DNA of 64,000 nucleotides from Odoribacter sp. (GTDB lineage Bacteria; Bacteroidota; Bacteroidia; Bacteroidales; Prolixibacteraceae), in assembly GCA_013824715.1 (NCBI GenBank), contig PNOH01000016.1, positions 1-64,000 on the forward strand, in the 5' to 3' direction. Position 1 is the stretch's first letter, and each line of letters opens with the position of its first letter. The notes beneath the pieces were generated by a model. That model saw only the letters and a list, made by a program, of their open reading frames with translations, had not been told where the DNA came from and did not search any database. The position numbers and the translations under genes are program-made. Shown piece after piece: positions 52,072 to 59,998 of the stretch.

Positions 52072-52087
52072 GCTATCTGGTTTTATG

Positions 52088-52127
52088 ATTCAATCACTCC
52101 TTCAATCCTTCAATCCATCAGTCACTT
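52088..52127. repeat. Octad array upstream of the four-helix-bundle gene
   Basis: Five units in plus reading: ATTCAATC, ACTCCTTC, AATCCTTC, AATCCATC, AGTCACTT. On the minus strand this contains ACTGATGG, ATTGAAGG, ATTGAAGG and AGTGATTG, the same unit type as 51617-51704 in inverted orientation. It overlaps the stop codon of the LolA-like gene. Confidence 0.75.
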
Positions 52128-52865
52128 TATCATCTTCATATTCTGGATCGAGAAAAAATCTTCTTTCAACGGCACATCGAAATCGGTATTTTCAAAAATC
52201 ATGATGGTTTTCTGTCCTTTTTTGGCGGCAGGGATCATTTCCATCCGGCAGGGAATGATGCGGTCGTCCATCTTTTTCACATCGCTCAGTATTTCGGTGC
52301 TGACAAGAACCCCGTCTTCATCATAGAACTCTGCTTTCAACCACAGGTAATCTTTTTTGCTGATCCACATCAGAACTTTTCCCCAAACCACCGGGGCATT
52401 TTCGAGAGGAATCAATTCGACTTTGTAGCAGAGATATTCCCCAATTGTTTCCTCACCAACCAGTTTGTGGGTGTAATCTTTCACGATAGAAGATTCGCGC
52501 ACAAGGTCGTCGTTGGTAAAATCGGAACCCATCCACGATTGCATCATCATCGAAGGCGGAATTTTGATCATTCGTTCGATGGAAGGCACCCAGTTCCACA
52601 TTTCGTTTTTGCGCTTCAGGAATACCTGGCCTTTTTCTTTGGCCGGAGCGGTTACATAAATAAGGGAATATTCGGTTCCAAGCGCCCAGCTTTTCATCGA
52701 GATGGTGCGCGACCAGGTGGGGCGTTCAATAGTCATCGAAAAGCTTCCGGTGCTCGATGAACCCCGGAATTTTTCATCCGATTTCCGGATAATTTCCTTA
52801 ATGTCCTGGGCTGAAACGATTAAACTGAGAAGAATCAGAAGGAAGAGGGGAAGAGTGGTTTTCAT
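52122..52865 (-). CDS. LolA-like outer-membrane lipoprotein-sorting protein
   Basis: 247 aa with a signal peptide (LPLFLLILLSLIVSAQ). The body has the LolA/LolB-like fold of the 'outer membrane lipoprotein-sorting protein' family: FSMTIERPTWSRTISMKSWA, KGQVFLKRKNEMWNWVPSIE, and a C-terminal KKDYLWLKAEFYDEDGVLV. It would be the periplasmic carrier working with the FtsX permeases and ATPase encoded downstream. The cargo, lipoprotein or other lipid, is unknown. It follows the MerR gene by 52 bases. Confidence 0.88.
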   Translation of the reverse strand: MKTTLPLFLLILLSLIVSAQDIKEIIRKSDEKFRGSSSTGSFSMTIERPTWSRTISMKSWALGTEYSLIYVTAPAKEKGQVFLKRKNEMWNWVPSIERMIKIPPSMMMQSWMGSDFTNDDLVRESSIVKDYTHKLVGEETIGEYLCYKVELIPLENAPVVWGKVLMWISKKDYLWLKAEFYDEDGVLVSTEILSDVKKMDDRIIPCRMEMIPAAKKGQKTIMIFENTDFDVPLKEDFFSIQNMKMIK

Positions 52866-52917
52866 GGCTATCAGATTTGCTTGGAAGTCTAAAAATAATC
52901 ATTTTTAATATATTAGA

Positions 52918-53358
52918 TTATGCACTAAGTGTCTTCAGGTATGATTTTACATCAGGGTAGTTTTCTACAATCCGATAAACTTCACATTCCCTGCAATTTG
53001 TATTTTTACACAGCTTTCCCTTTTCAGATGCTTCCCAGCAAGGATTGGAATCACTATGATAAGCCTGGCACTTTTCACGCTCTTCAGCAGAACATTTGCG
53101 TATTGACCAGCAAGGAATTAATGCCAGTACAGACCTGATCCCGGCAATATTCAATCCATCCTCAACGAGTAACTTATGGATGTATTTTAAACGCAGAATG
53201 TCCACCTGCGAAAATAAATTCCGGTTCGTTTCTTTCCTGAATGGTATAATCAAACCTCGATCAACGTATTGTCTGATTGAATGAACCGGGATTCCTGAAA
53301 GAGTGGATGTTGTACTCAGGGTATAAACTGGTGTGGTACTTTCAACTGAATGATTCAT
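52918..53358 (-). CDS. MerR-family regulator with cysteine-rich C-terminus
   Basis: 146 aa. The winged helix is clear (STLSGIPVHSIRQYVDRGLI). The C-terminal part contains seven Cys within about 45 residues (CWSIRKC, KCQAY, PCWE, LCKNTNCRECEV), a pattern suited to an Fe-S or metal/redox sensor. It is the first gene on the minus strand upstream of the LolA-like/ABC operon and may control it. I do not recognise a specific subfamily. Confidence 0.85.
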   Translation of the reverse strand: MNHSVESTTPVYTLSTTSTLSGIPVHSIRQYVDRGLIIPFRKETNRNLFSQVDILRLKYIHKLLVEDGLNIAGIRSVLALIPCWSIRKCSAEEREKCQAYHSDSNPCWEASEKGKLCKNTNCRECEVYRIVENYPDVKSYLKTLSA

Positions 53359-53378
53359 GATGATCCTTTATGTTTTAA

Positions 53379-53386
53379 CAAATTTA
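53379..53386 (-). promoter_or_regulatory. Candidate -7 element for the MerR gene and ABC operon
   Basis: Minus-strand TAAATTTG matches TAnnTTTG, about 20 bases before the ATG. No well-spaced TTG element is visible. Confidence 0.35.
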
Positions 53387-53547
53387 GTCCTATTTTAAGA
53401 AACTGTCACCCTGTTAAAAATAAATTAGCCAGGCATTGTTTTCGCCGAAAAATTGAATCAGCCAAAAACAATTGCAACTTAATAAAAATATTTCTGTATA
53501 TTTATTAAGTTATGTATTAACCAGTACAGATAATGTCAGTTTTTGAG

Positions 53548-53555
53548 TAAATTTG
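53548..53555 (+). promoter_or_regulatory. Candidate -7 element for the AraC/TPR gene
   Basis: TAAATTTG matches TAnnTTTG, with initiation about 25 bases before the TTG start at 53586. No -33 element seen. Confidence 0.35.
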
Positions 53556-53585
53556 GAATTATCCTGACCCAAATATATTTCACCT

Positions 53586-55763
53586 TTGGACGATCAATCT
53601 TTCATAGATCATACATTTATCCGGAAGCTAACCGAAATTGTTCACGCAAACCTGGAAAATGAGAATTTTGGGGTAGAAGAATTAGCCCGGGAAACAGGTA
53701 TGAGTCGGTTCAACTTAAACCGGAAGCTTCATTCCATTTCCAGAAAAACAATCAACCAGTTTATCCGCGAAGTACGGCTTGAACGGGCAATGGATCTATT
53801 GCGGCAGGAACCGTTAACCGCTTCCGAAGTTGCCTTTAAGGTTGGATTTAGCAGCCCGGCCTATTTTAGTTCCTGTTTTTCAGAATATTTTGGTTACCCG
53901 CCGGGAGAGGTTAAAAAAAGAAGTTTGAACGGTTCGGGCGAAATAAAGGAAGTGCCTTCTTCAGAAATATCAGACACAAAACAGCAATTTATTCAAACAA
54001 GAAAAACACCGCCATGGTGGGAAAAACAGATTTGGTGGGCCATATCTGTTGCCTCCTTATGTATCCTGGCTGTCGTGATTTTGATCTTCTATTTCAAACC
54101 AGAAACTTTCGGGAAATTAAATTTTTTTGCTCAAAATCACGTAAAAAACAAAACAAAATCTATCGCCGTTTTGCCTTTCATCAACGACAGTCAGGATCAG
54201 GACAATGTTTATTTTATCAACGGGGTAATGGAGGCTATCCTTGATAACCTTGCTAAAATCAAAGACCTCGATGTTCGGCCCCGTACATCGGTTGAACAAT
54301 ACCGGAACAACGAAACAAAAACAATCCCGCAAATAGCCCGTGAACTTGGTGTTAATTACGTTATTGAAGGAAGCGGACAAAAAATCGGGGACCAGGTGAG
54401 CCTGGTCATTCAGCTTATTGAAGCCAGTTCAGACAAACACCTGTTCTCGATGCGAAAAAACATGAAGCTGGAAGATATCTTTGACCTTCAGAGCGAGGTA
54501 GCCATTAAAGTAGCTGCCGAAATAGAGGCTGTCATTACCTTTGAAGAAAAAGAGTTGATAAAAAAGTCGCCTACCGCCAACATCGCCGCCTGGGAAATGT
54601 ACTCAAGGGGACTTGAATTGCATAATATCGCAGATTTGGAGAACAACATTGAAAATGACCAAAAGGCCAAAGTTTATTTCAAAAGGGCCATTAAGCTCGA
54701 CTCTACTTATTCCGAACCATACGTGCAGCTTGGATGGATATGCAATTCGTATGATGCAACGGATTCAGCATTTTTCTATGCCAACAAAGCATTACATTTC
54801 GACGATAAAAACTCAAACGCATACAGCCTGAGGGGTTGGCTTTTTTTTCAGAAAAACATGAAAGAAGAAGCAGAGGAAGCCTTAAATCTGGCTATCCGAT
54901 ATAATCCAAACTGCTCTCCCGCATACGATTTTTTGGCCGATATGTATTACAACAGGGGCGATTCGTATAAGGCAATTATGTACAAGTTAAAGGCAATTAA
55001 GCTCGAAAGCAATTCGATTGACAAGCGGAATAACTTAGTTAGTTTATGGGATAGTTTCAATAATGTAGGCCTGTATGCGGAAGCCCAAAAATATGCTGAA
55101 AAACTGATTGCATTAACCGGTGATTCCACTTATTATTATTGGACCTTGCTGCAAACAGATTTAAACCTTGGCAACTATAAATCGGTAAATAATTATGCCC
55201 AAAAAATTTATCGCACAGACTCACTAAATTTAGGCAAACTGCTGGGATATCACCATTCCTATTTCCTCGGAAATACTTACATGAATTTAAGGGAATATAA
55301 GTTAGCCTACCGGATGGTAGAAAAATACACCGGATCAATGAAAGAGCAAGGGCGAAAAGTTGAACCTTCCCACTATTTCGGATACGTTTACCTGCAAAAT
55401 GGCCGGAAAGAGGAGGCCAGTTTTCATTTTGAGGGATCAATTAAGTTCAGATTACAACTAATAGAACAAAACAAGCCAATGGAAATTTCTCCTCCGAATT
55501 TAGGTCTGGCCTATATTTATGCCGCTCTTGGCGAAAAGGCAAAAGCACTGGAATACATGAGAGCCGTTAACAGATGTGCTCCATTTTTATATCGGTGTGC
55601 GCATATTACCGGATTAAAAATCAACCCAATGGTTGACTGCATCCGCAACGAACCCGAATACAAAGAATTTATTAAAAATGCAGAAGCCAGGTACCTTGAA
55701 GAACACAACAAAGTTGAAAAATTATTGCGAACAGAAGGTATTCTGATCACTTCCGGTAAATAA
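53586..55763 (+). CDS. Membrane-bound AraC-type regulator with TolB-like and TPR domains
   Basis: 725 aa. N-terminal AraC helix-turn-helix pair (about 10-105: FGVEELARETGMSRFNLNRK; LTASEVAFKVGFSSPAYFSS), one membrane helix (149-170), a TolB-like/adenylate-cyclase-associated domain (190-330: KSIAVLPFINDSQDQDNVYF), then TPR repeats to about 700. DNA binding is cytosolic, and the sensor and TPR parts should be in the periplasm. The start is TTG: the nearest in-frame stop is seven codons upstream (53565) and the first ATG lies inside the helix-turn-helix. It is followed by two secreted-protein genes that it may control. Confidence 0.9.
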   Translation: MDDQSFIDHTFIRKLTEIVHANLENENFGVEELARETGMSRFNLNRKLHSISRKTINQFIREVRLERAMDLLRQEPLTASEVAFKVGFSSPAYFSSCFSEYFGYPPGEVKKRSLNGSGEIKEVPSSEISDTKQQFIQTRKTPPWWEKQIWWAISVASLCILAVVILIFYFKPETFGKLNFFAQNHVKNKTKSIAVLPFINDSQDQDNVYFINGVMEAILDNLAKIKDLDVRPRTSVEQYRNNETKTIPQIARELGVNYVIEGSGQKIGDQVSLVIQLIEASSDKHLFSMRKNMKLEDIFDLQSEVAIKVAAEIEAVITFEEKELIKKSPTANIAAWEMYSRGLELHNIADLENNIENDQKAKVYFKRAIKLDSTYSEPYVQLGWICNSYDATDSAFFYANKALHFDDKNSNAYSLRGWLFFQKNMKEEAEEALNLAIRYNPNCSPAYDFLADMYYNRGDSYKAIMYKLKAIKLESNSIDKRNNLVSLWDSFNNVGLYAEAQKYAEKLIALTGDSTYYYWTLLQTDLNLGNYKSVNNYAQKIYRTDSLNLGKLLGYHHSYFLGNTYMNLREYKLAYRMVEKYTGSMKEQGRKVEPSHYFGYVYLQNGRKEEASFHFEGSIKFRLQLIEQNKPMEISPPNLGLAYIYAALGEKAKALEYMRAVNRCAPFLYRCAHITGLKINPMVDCIRNEPEYKEFIKNAEARYLEEHNKVEKLLRTEGILITSGK

Positions 55764-55982
55764 TCAAAGCTCTTTCTTTTCTGAAATAATACTCAATTAC
55801 CTTTTTCCAATTCCTTTTGTCATCTGGAAATATTCCCCTGATTTAAACCTCCAAATCGCCGGAACCGGCAACTTTCAATAAAAATTGAAATAAAAAGATC
55901 AAAATTGAAAGCTTTTACTTCAAAAATTGATATGTAATGGCTGGTGTTTTAGCTGAACTTTATCTGAAACAATCTTTCGTAA

Positions 55983-56631
55983 TTTTCAGGAGGAATCCGA
56001 AAATCCTTTAACAGAGTAGGAGAACTTAAAAACTATCTATCATGAAAAAGACAATTTATTTGATTTTGCTGGCATTCCTGATTATTTTGGGAAGCTCAAA
56101 AGTTGACAATGTTTCTGCACAGGGAAAATCAGACCCTAAAAAGGTTACTACAGCACATACTGGGTCGTTTTATGCTGTGTTTGATTTATGGTGTGGCGAT
56201 AAGGTAATTGATCTTCTTAGCGGAACCATGAATTTCCATTGTACCATGCAATTTGAAAACGATGTAATGTTATTTATGAATATGCAGTATTATGGATCTT
56301 TAACAGGTAAAACAGGGGAAGTATTTAAATATAAAGAAATTGCAAAATTTGATGCTTCTAACGTGAAATACTATAAAGGCCATATAAATGCCATAGGCGA
56401 CAAGGGTAGCCATATAGTTATATCATTTACAGCGTTGTCTGAAGAACCGTGGTTTGTGATCAACAATGCCAAATGTGAATGACGTATTCCGAATCCTATT
56501 TGTTTTCAGGAGGAATCCGAAAATCCTTAACAGAGTAGGAAAACTAAAAAACTATCTATCATGAAAAAGACAATTTATTTGATCTTGGTGGCATTCCTGA
56601 TGGTATTGGGATGCTCAAAAGTGGATGATGT
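55983..56631 (+). repeat. Duplicated leader and signal-peptide block
   Basis: 55983-56112 and 56503-56631 are direct repeats of about 130 bases. They cover a 58-59 base leader (with AGGAGGAA some 50 bases before each ATG) and the first 23 or so codons. The copies differ by a few substitutions and one single-base deletion. After that point the two genes are unrelated. Confidence 0.9.
56042..56482 (+). CDS. Small secreted protein, lipobox lost
   Basis: 146 aa, no family recognised. The signal sequence MKKTIYLILLAFLIILGSSK is a copy of the next gene's, but the lipobox Cys is Ser (LGSS instead of LGCS); a signal peptidase I site (NVSAQ) seems available instead. The mature part is beta-rich (FDLWCGDKVIDLLSGTMNFH; GSHIVISFTALSEE) with three Cys. 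It is preceded by the AraC/TPR gene and carries the duplicated leader. Confidence 0.8.
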   Translation: MKKTIYLILLAFLIILGSSKVDNVSAQGKSDPKKVTTAHTGSFYAVFDLWCGDKVIDLLSGTMNFHCTMQFENDVMLFMNMQYYGSLTGKTGEVFKYKEIAKFDASNVKYYKGHINAIGDKGSHIVISFTALSEEPWFVINNAKCE

Positions 56632-57121
56632 TGCAGTTGTTAGTTCGGGTGAAAACCAGTTGAAATCTGCCAGAACCGCAACTGCGCTTGGGGTGTGGGA
56701 TGATAATGCAGGAGTATTAAGAACTTCTTTATGGGCTCCACCAGTTGTTTATATAGCCCCTGCGGGTTATCCTGCATATGTTGCCAGTAACTATGATGTG
56801 ATGGCCCATTTTGGGTACATAAGTCCTGAAGCAGTTACTGGTGCAGTTGTTGAATTTACGTTTCCTCATATTGAATATTTTGTTCCTCATATCACAAAGC
56901 CAAGTGAATACAGGACATATTCTGTTAATAATCTTGATAATGCGACGGTGATAACTTGTACTGCAGATTTGGTTAAGGGAATGAACCCGATGTTTTGCTT
57001 TTTAGTAAAAGTTGATTGTGGTAAAGGGAATAATGGTTTAACAACTTTTTGGACAGATATGAAAGTAAATGGTGTTTCGGTTAAAGGAACAATTAAAAAT
57101 AAGGTATTTGCCTGTAATTAG
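56561..57121 (+). CDS. Small secreted lipoprotein, unknown
   Basis: 186 aa. Lipobox VLGCSK, so probably lipid-anchored. No family recognised; the mature part is beta-rich with two segments of interest (TSLWAPPVVYIAPAGYPAYV and FWTDMKVNGVSVKGTIKN). Its leader and signal peptide duplicate those of 56042 while the mature domain is unrelated. It ends before a strong hairpin. The pair looks more A+T-rich than its neighbours. Confidence 0.8.
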   Translation: MKKTIYLILVAFLMVLGCSKVDDVAVVSSGENQLKSARTATALGVWDDNAGVLRTSLWAPPVVYIAPAGYPAYVASNYDVMAHFGYISPEAVTGAVVEFTFPHIEYFVPHITKPSEYRTYSVNNLDNATVITCTADLVKGMNPMFCFLVKVDCGKGNNGLTTFWTDMKVNGVSVKGTIKNKVFACN

Positions 57122-57192
57122 AGACACTAGCTGCTAATGAAGTGCTGGTGAAGTGAAATGTTGGCGAGTTCTGATATCCATATTTCCATCAC

Positions 57193-57227
57193 AATGTACC
57201 CGGTAAGATTAACTTATCGGGTACATT
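57193..57227. terminator. Hairpin between convergent genes
   Basis: AATGTACCCGGTAAG (57193-57207) pairs with CTTATCGGGTACATT (57213-57227), fifteen pairs including one G-U, loop ATTAA. It lies between the lipoprotein gene and the convergent M14 gene; the T-tract is weak. Confidence 0.65.
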
Positions 57228-57244
57228 TAATATCGCACGGGTAT

Positions 57245-59890
57245 TTATAAGCCTGGTAGCAACAAAGCATTGAACAACAGTTTATATGAAACAGGTGTCG
57301 AAGCCCTGAACTGAGGACCAAAAGCAAATAATATCATTTGTCCTTTGCCTTTTTTCATCCAGACCATGGCCGTTTTGCTGTCCAGAAGTTCCTCCTTTTC
57401 GATGTATCCTGATTTTAAGATGTCTTTTTCAGGGAAAGTAGCAATAACCCTCCGGTCCATGTCGAAATAGGGTTCGCTGGTTTTAAATACCGGTTTGCCC
57501 CTGTAAAAAACCCCAATGGTTTCTTCCAGGCCCATCGTTAGCGGATGATCTTTTTTGAGCTTAATGTTTACCAACGAACCCGGGCAATACAAACCTTTTG
57601 CAGCAAGCGATTTGGAAATATCCTGAACCGGCAGGCTAAACTCCTCTAAGCTGTCTTCAGCAAACTTAATCTTCAGAGGAACTGTAAACAGACCAGTTGA
57701 TTCACCCCAGGAAAGGATTTTCCCGCCATTTTCCAGAAATTTCAGGATTTTTTCGAAACCTTTTTCGCCAATGCCTTTGGTAAACTCCGGAGGATAGGTT
57801 GTGGTGGAATAAACACCCTCTGCCGTTTTGACTTTACCTTTCATCAATACATCGGGATCTTCGCCCGGAAACACCAATACATCAAAGTCTTTTTCGAGCC
57901 CGGCCTTTTCAAAATCGCCGGGATGCAGCACTTTGAAAGGAATGCCATAACTATCGAGAACGAACCTCGTCCAGCCCGCATCCATATCGTGAAACCAACT
58001 TTCGACCAAAGCAATTCGTGGAACAGTAAGATCGGCGAGTTTATATTGCTTCGCATCCTTCACGAAAACAACCGAGCCGTTGCTGGTTTTCATGATTTCG
58101 TTCAGGGTTTTTGAATCCGCAGAAATGAGGAAACTTCCTTTTTTTAGCTGATTGTTCTCAATTGTGACATCTTCATCCAATCGCTGCACCTTTAATCCTG
58201 CCATTGAAGCCTTGAAGGCCGTTTTAAAGGAAGCATTGCTGTTTACATCAAAAATTGCCATTGCTGTATTCACGGGTACAGTTTGACTCACTTCTTTTTC
58301 AGGAGTCCAGAGTTGGAGGTTCTTTTCCAGTTCAGCGACACGAATTTTGATTTCGTCGCAACTAACTCCTTTGTGCAATGGAAGCGACCAGGTGGCGATG
58401 TCGTAAGGTTTTATCAGATCGCCCGCAGCGCTGTAATGACGTACCGGATATTCCTGAACTTCCATTACCTCTTTGATGAACGGACGGAAAGCCTGCGAAA
58501 GCGGTACTACAAAAGCGCCTGCTTCATAAACCTTTTCGCTGATAACCAATTTATTGTCAAGCTTATAAACATTAATTCCATGCTCGGTGAGCAGGCGTGC
58601 AAGGTCAATCCATTCGCTTTTGTCGTGTTGTTCAACGGGCAGAATGTAATAATAGGGAGCCTCCGTTTTTCCTTTTTCAACTTCTTTTTTACAAAGTTCA
58701 TTCCTGAATTTCAGGATTTCTTCCTTATTGACCGAACAGGTATTAATGATTGAATTGGTTGAAACCAGTTCCAGCTTGACAATGTCGCTCAAATGCCACC
58801 AACCGCCCGGCCATGGCAAAGGCATATTAGAGCTTTTCTTATATTCCGAAAGCCCTTTTCCACTTGCGCTAAGCTCTGTAGGTTCAATATAAACCGGGGT
58901 TGCAACGCTGCAACTGGCCGCTTCGGTTAAAAAAGCGGCCACATTTTTCCAGAGGCAGGTTTCAGTTGAGCCCGGCCAGTAATTATCGAAAGCATACCGT
59001 TGGGCTACTCCCGAACAGCCTTCTTTCGTCAAATCTTTAATCATGTTGCTGCCAAAAATTCCATTCCAGTTCCACAATCCTTCATCAATGTTTTGGGCGA
59101 TCGGATCGTGATTTGGCGGAACAAAATAACGCACACTCGAACCTCCCATCTGGTGTTTTTCGACCATCACCTGCGGAAACCAGGTTTTGCTGGTAATTTC
59201 TGAAATGGCCTTGGTATCGCTTTGCGACAGGATGATAAAATCGCGGTTATTGTCGTGCCCAACGTATTTGTGATAAACGCCCGGCATATCGCTGTCTTCG
59301 TATTTGGTGCCCTTGTATTTACGGTAATGCTCAACAATCATGTCCATTCCATCCGGATTGTGGTTTGGGACCATCATATAAACCACATCATCGAGCCATT
59401 TCAATTTCACCGGATCATTAGTGGTTGCGAGGTCAAATGCAATCAGTGGTGAACTTTGTGTCGGGCCAACCTCAGAAGAATGCATAGACAAGGTAGCCAG
59501 AAAAAATACCTTTCCCTTTTTAGTGAGCGCATCAATCTGATCGGCCTTCAAATCCGGATCCAAGGCCAGTTTCTTATTAATCTCACCCAGTTCATCCAGA
59601 TTTTTAATGTTTTTTTCAGAAGAAATAAAAAGGATATACATCGGTTTGCCCATGGGCGATTTGCCAATTTCGCGCATCTCGAGCCGCGGACTGTAATCGT
59701 CGAGCTTTTTGAAGTAACTAATCAGTTGTTCATAGTCAAAAAGGTTTCTGTCGCTGCCTGGCATAAAGCCAAAGTTATCAGATGAACTTACTGCCTCTTG
59801 TTTTTGGGCCCGGACAAATTGATTTGGGAGAAGCGACAGTAGAACTAATAGAAAAATGGTTCTGAAAAGGGTGGTGAGAAAGGCTTTCAT
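57245..59890 (-). CDS. M14-family zinc carboxypeptidase
   Basis: 881 aa from the ATG at 59890, which directly precedes a signal peptide (LFRTIFLLVLLSLLPNQF). An earlier start at 59917 adds nine residues. The zinc site HxxE is H137-SS-E140 (LSMHSSEVGPTQ), with MVPNHNPDGMDM and MVEKHQMGG further on. The C-terminal half has a glutamine-amidotransferase-like fold (VLVFPGEDPDVLMKGKVK, LENGGKILSWGESTGLF), as in the large Bacteroidota M14 proteins. It is a secreted peptidase; specificity unknown. Confidence 0.9.
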   Translation of the reverse strand: MKAFLTTLFRTIFLLVLLSLLPNQFVRAQKQEAVSSSDNFGFMPGSDRNLFDYEQLISYFKKLDDYSPRLEMREIGKSPMGKPMYILFISSEKNIKNLDELGEINKKLALDPDLKADQIDALTKKGKVFFLATLSMHSSEVGPTQSSPLIAFDLATTNDPVKLKWLDDVVYMMVPNHNPDGMDMIVEHYRKYKGTKYEDSDMPGVYHKYVGHDNNRDFIILSQSDTKAISEITSKTWFPQVMVEKHQMGGSSVRYFVPPNHDPIAQNIDEGLWNWNGIFGSNMIKDLTKEGCSGVAQRYAFDNYWPGSTETCLWKNVAAFLTEAASCSVATPVYIEPTELSASGKGLSEYKKSSNMPLPWPGGWWHLSDIVKLELVSTNSIINTCSVNKEEILKFRNELCKKEVEKGKTEAPYYYILPVEQHDKSEWIDLARLLTEHGINVYKLDNKLVISEKVYEAGAFVVPLSQAFRPFIKEVMEVQEYPVRHYSAAGDLIKPYDIATWSLPLHKGVSCDEIKIRVAELEKNLQLWTPEKEVSQTVPVNTAMAIFDVNSNASFKTAFKASMAGLKVQRLDEDVTIENNQLKKGSFLISADSKTLNEIMKTSNGSVVFVKDAKQYKLADLTVPRIALVESWFHDMDAGWTRFVLDSYGIPFKVLHPGDFEKAGLEKDFDVLVFPGEDPDVLMKGKVKTAEGVYSTTTYPPEFTKGIGEKGFEKILKFLENGGKILSWGESTGLFTVPLKIKFAEDSLEEFSLPVQDISKSLAAKGLYCPGSLVNIKLKKDHPLTMGLEETIGVFYRGKPVFKTSEPYFDMDRRVIATFPEKDILKSGYIEKEELLDSKTAMVWMKKGKGQMILFAFGPQFRASTPVSYKLLFNALLLPGL

Positions 59891-59998
59891 AGTTAGTTTA
59901 TTTGAGTGTCTGGCCAAATATATAAATTATTTTTGCAAGAGGCCAGAAACAAGCCGCCAGTTGCAGGTATTCAGGTTAGTTTCCCTGCCTGCTGACTG

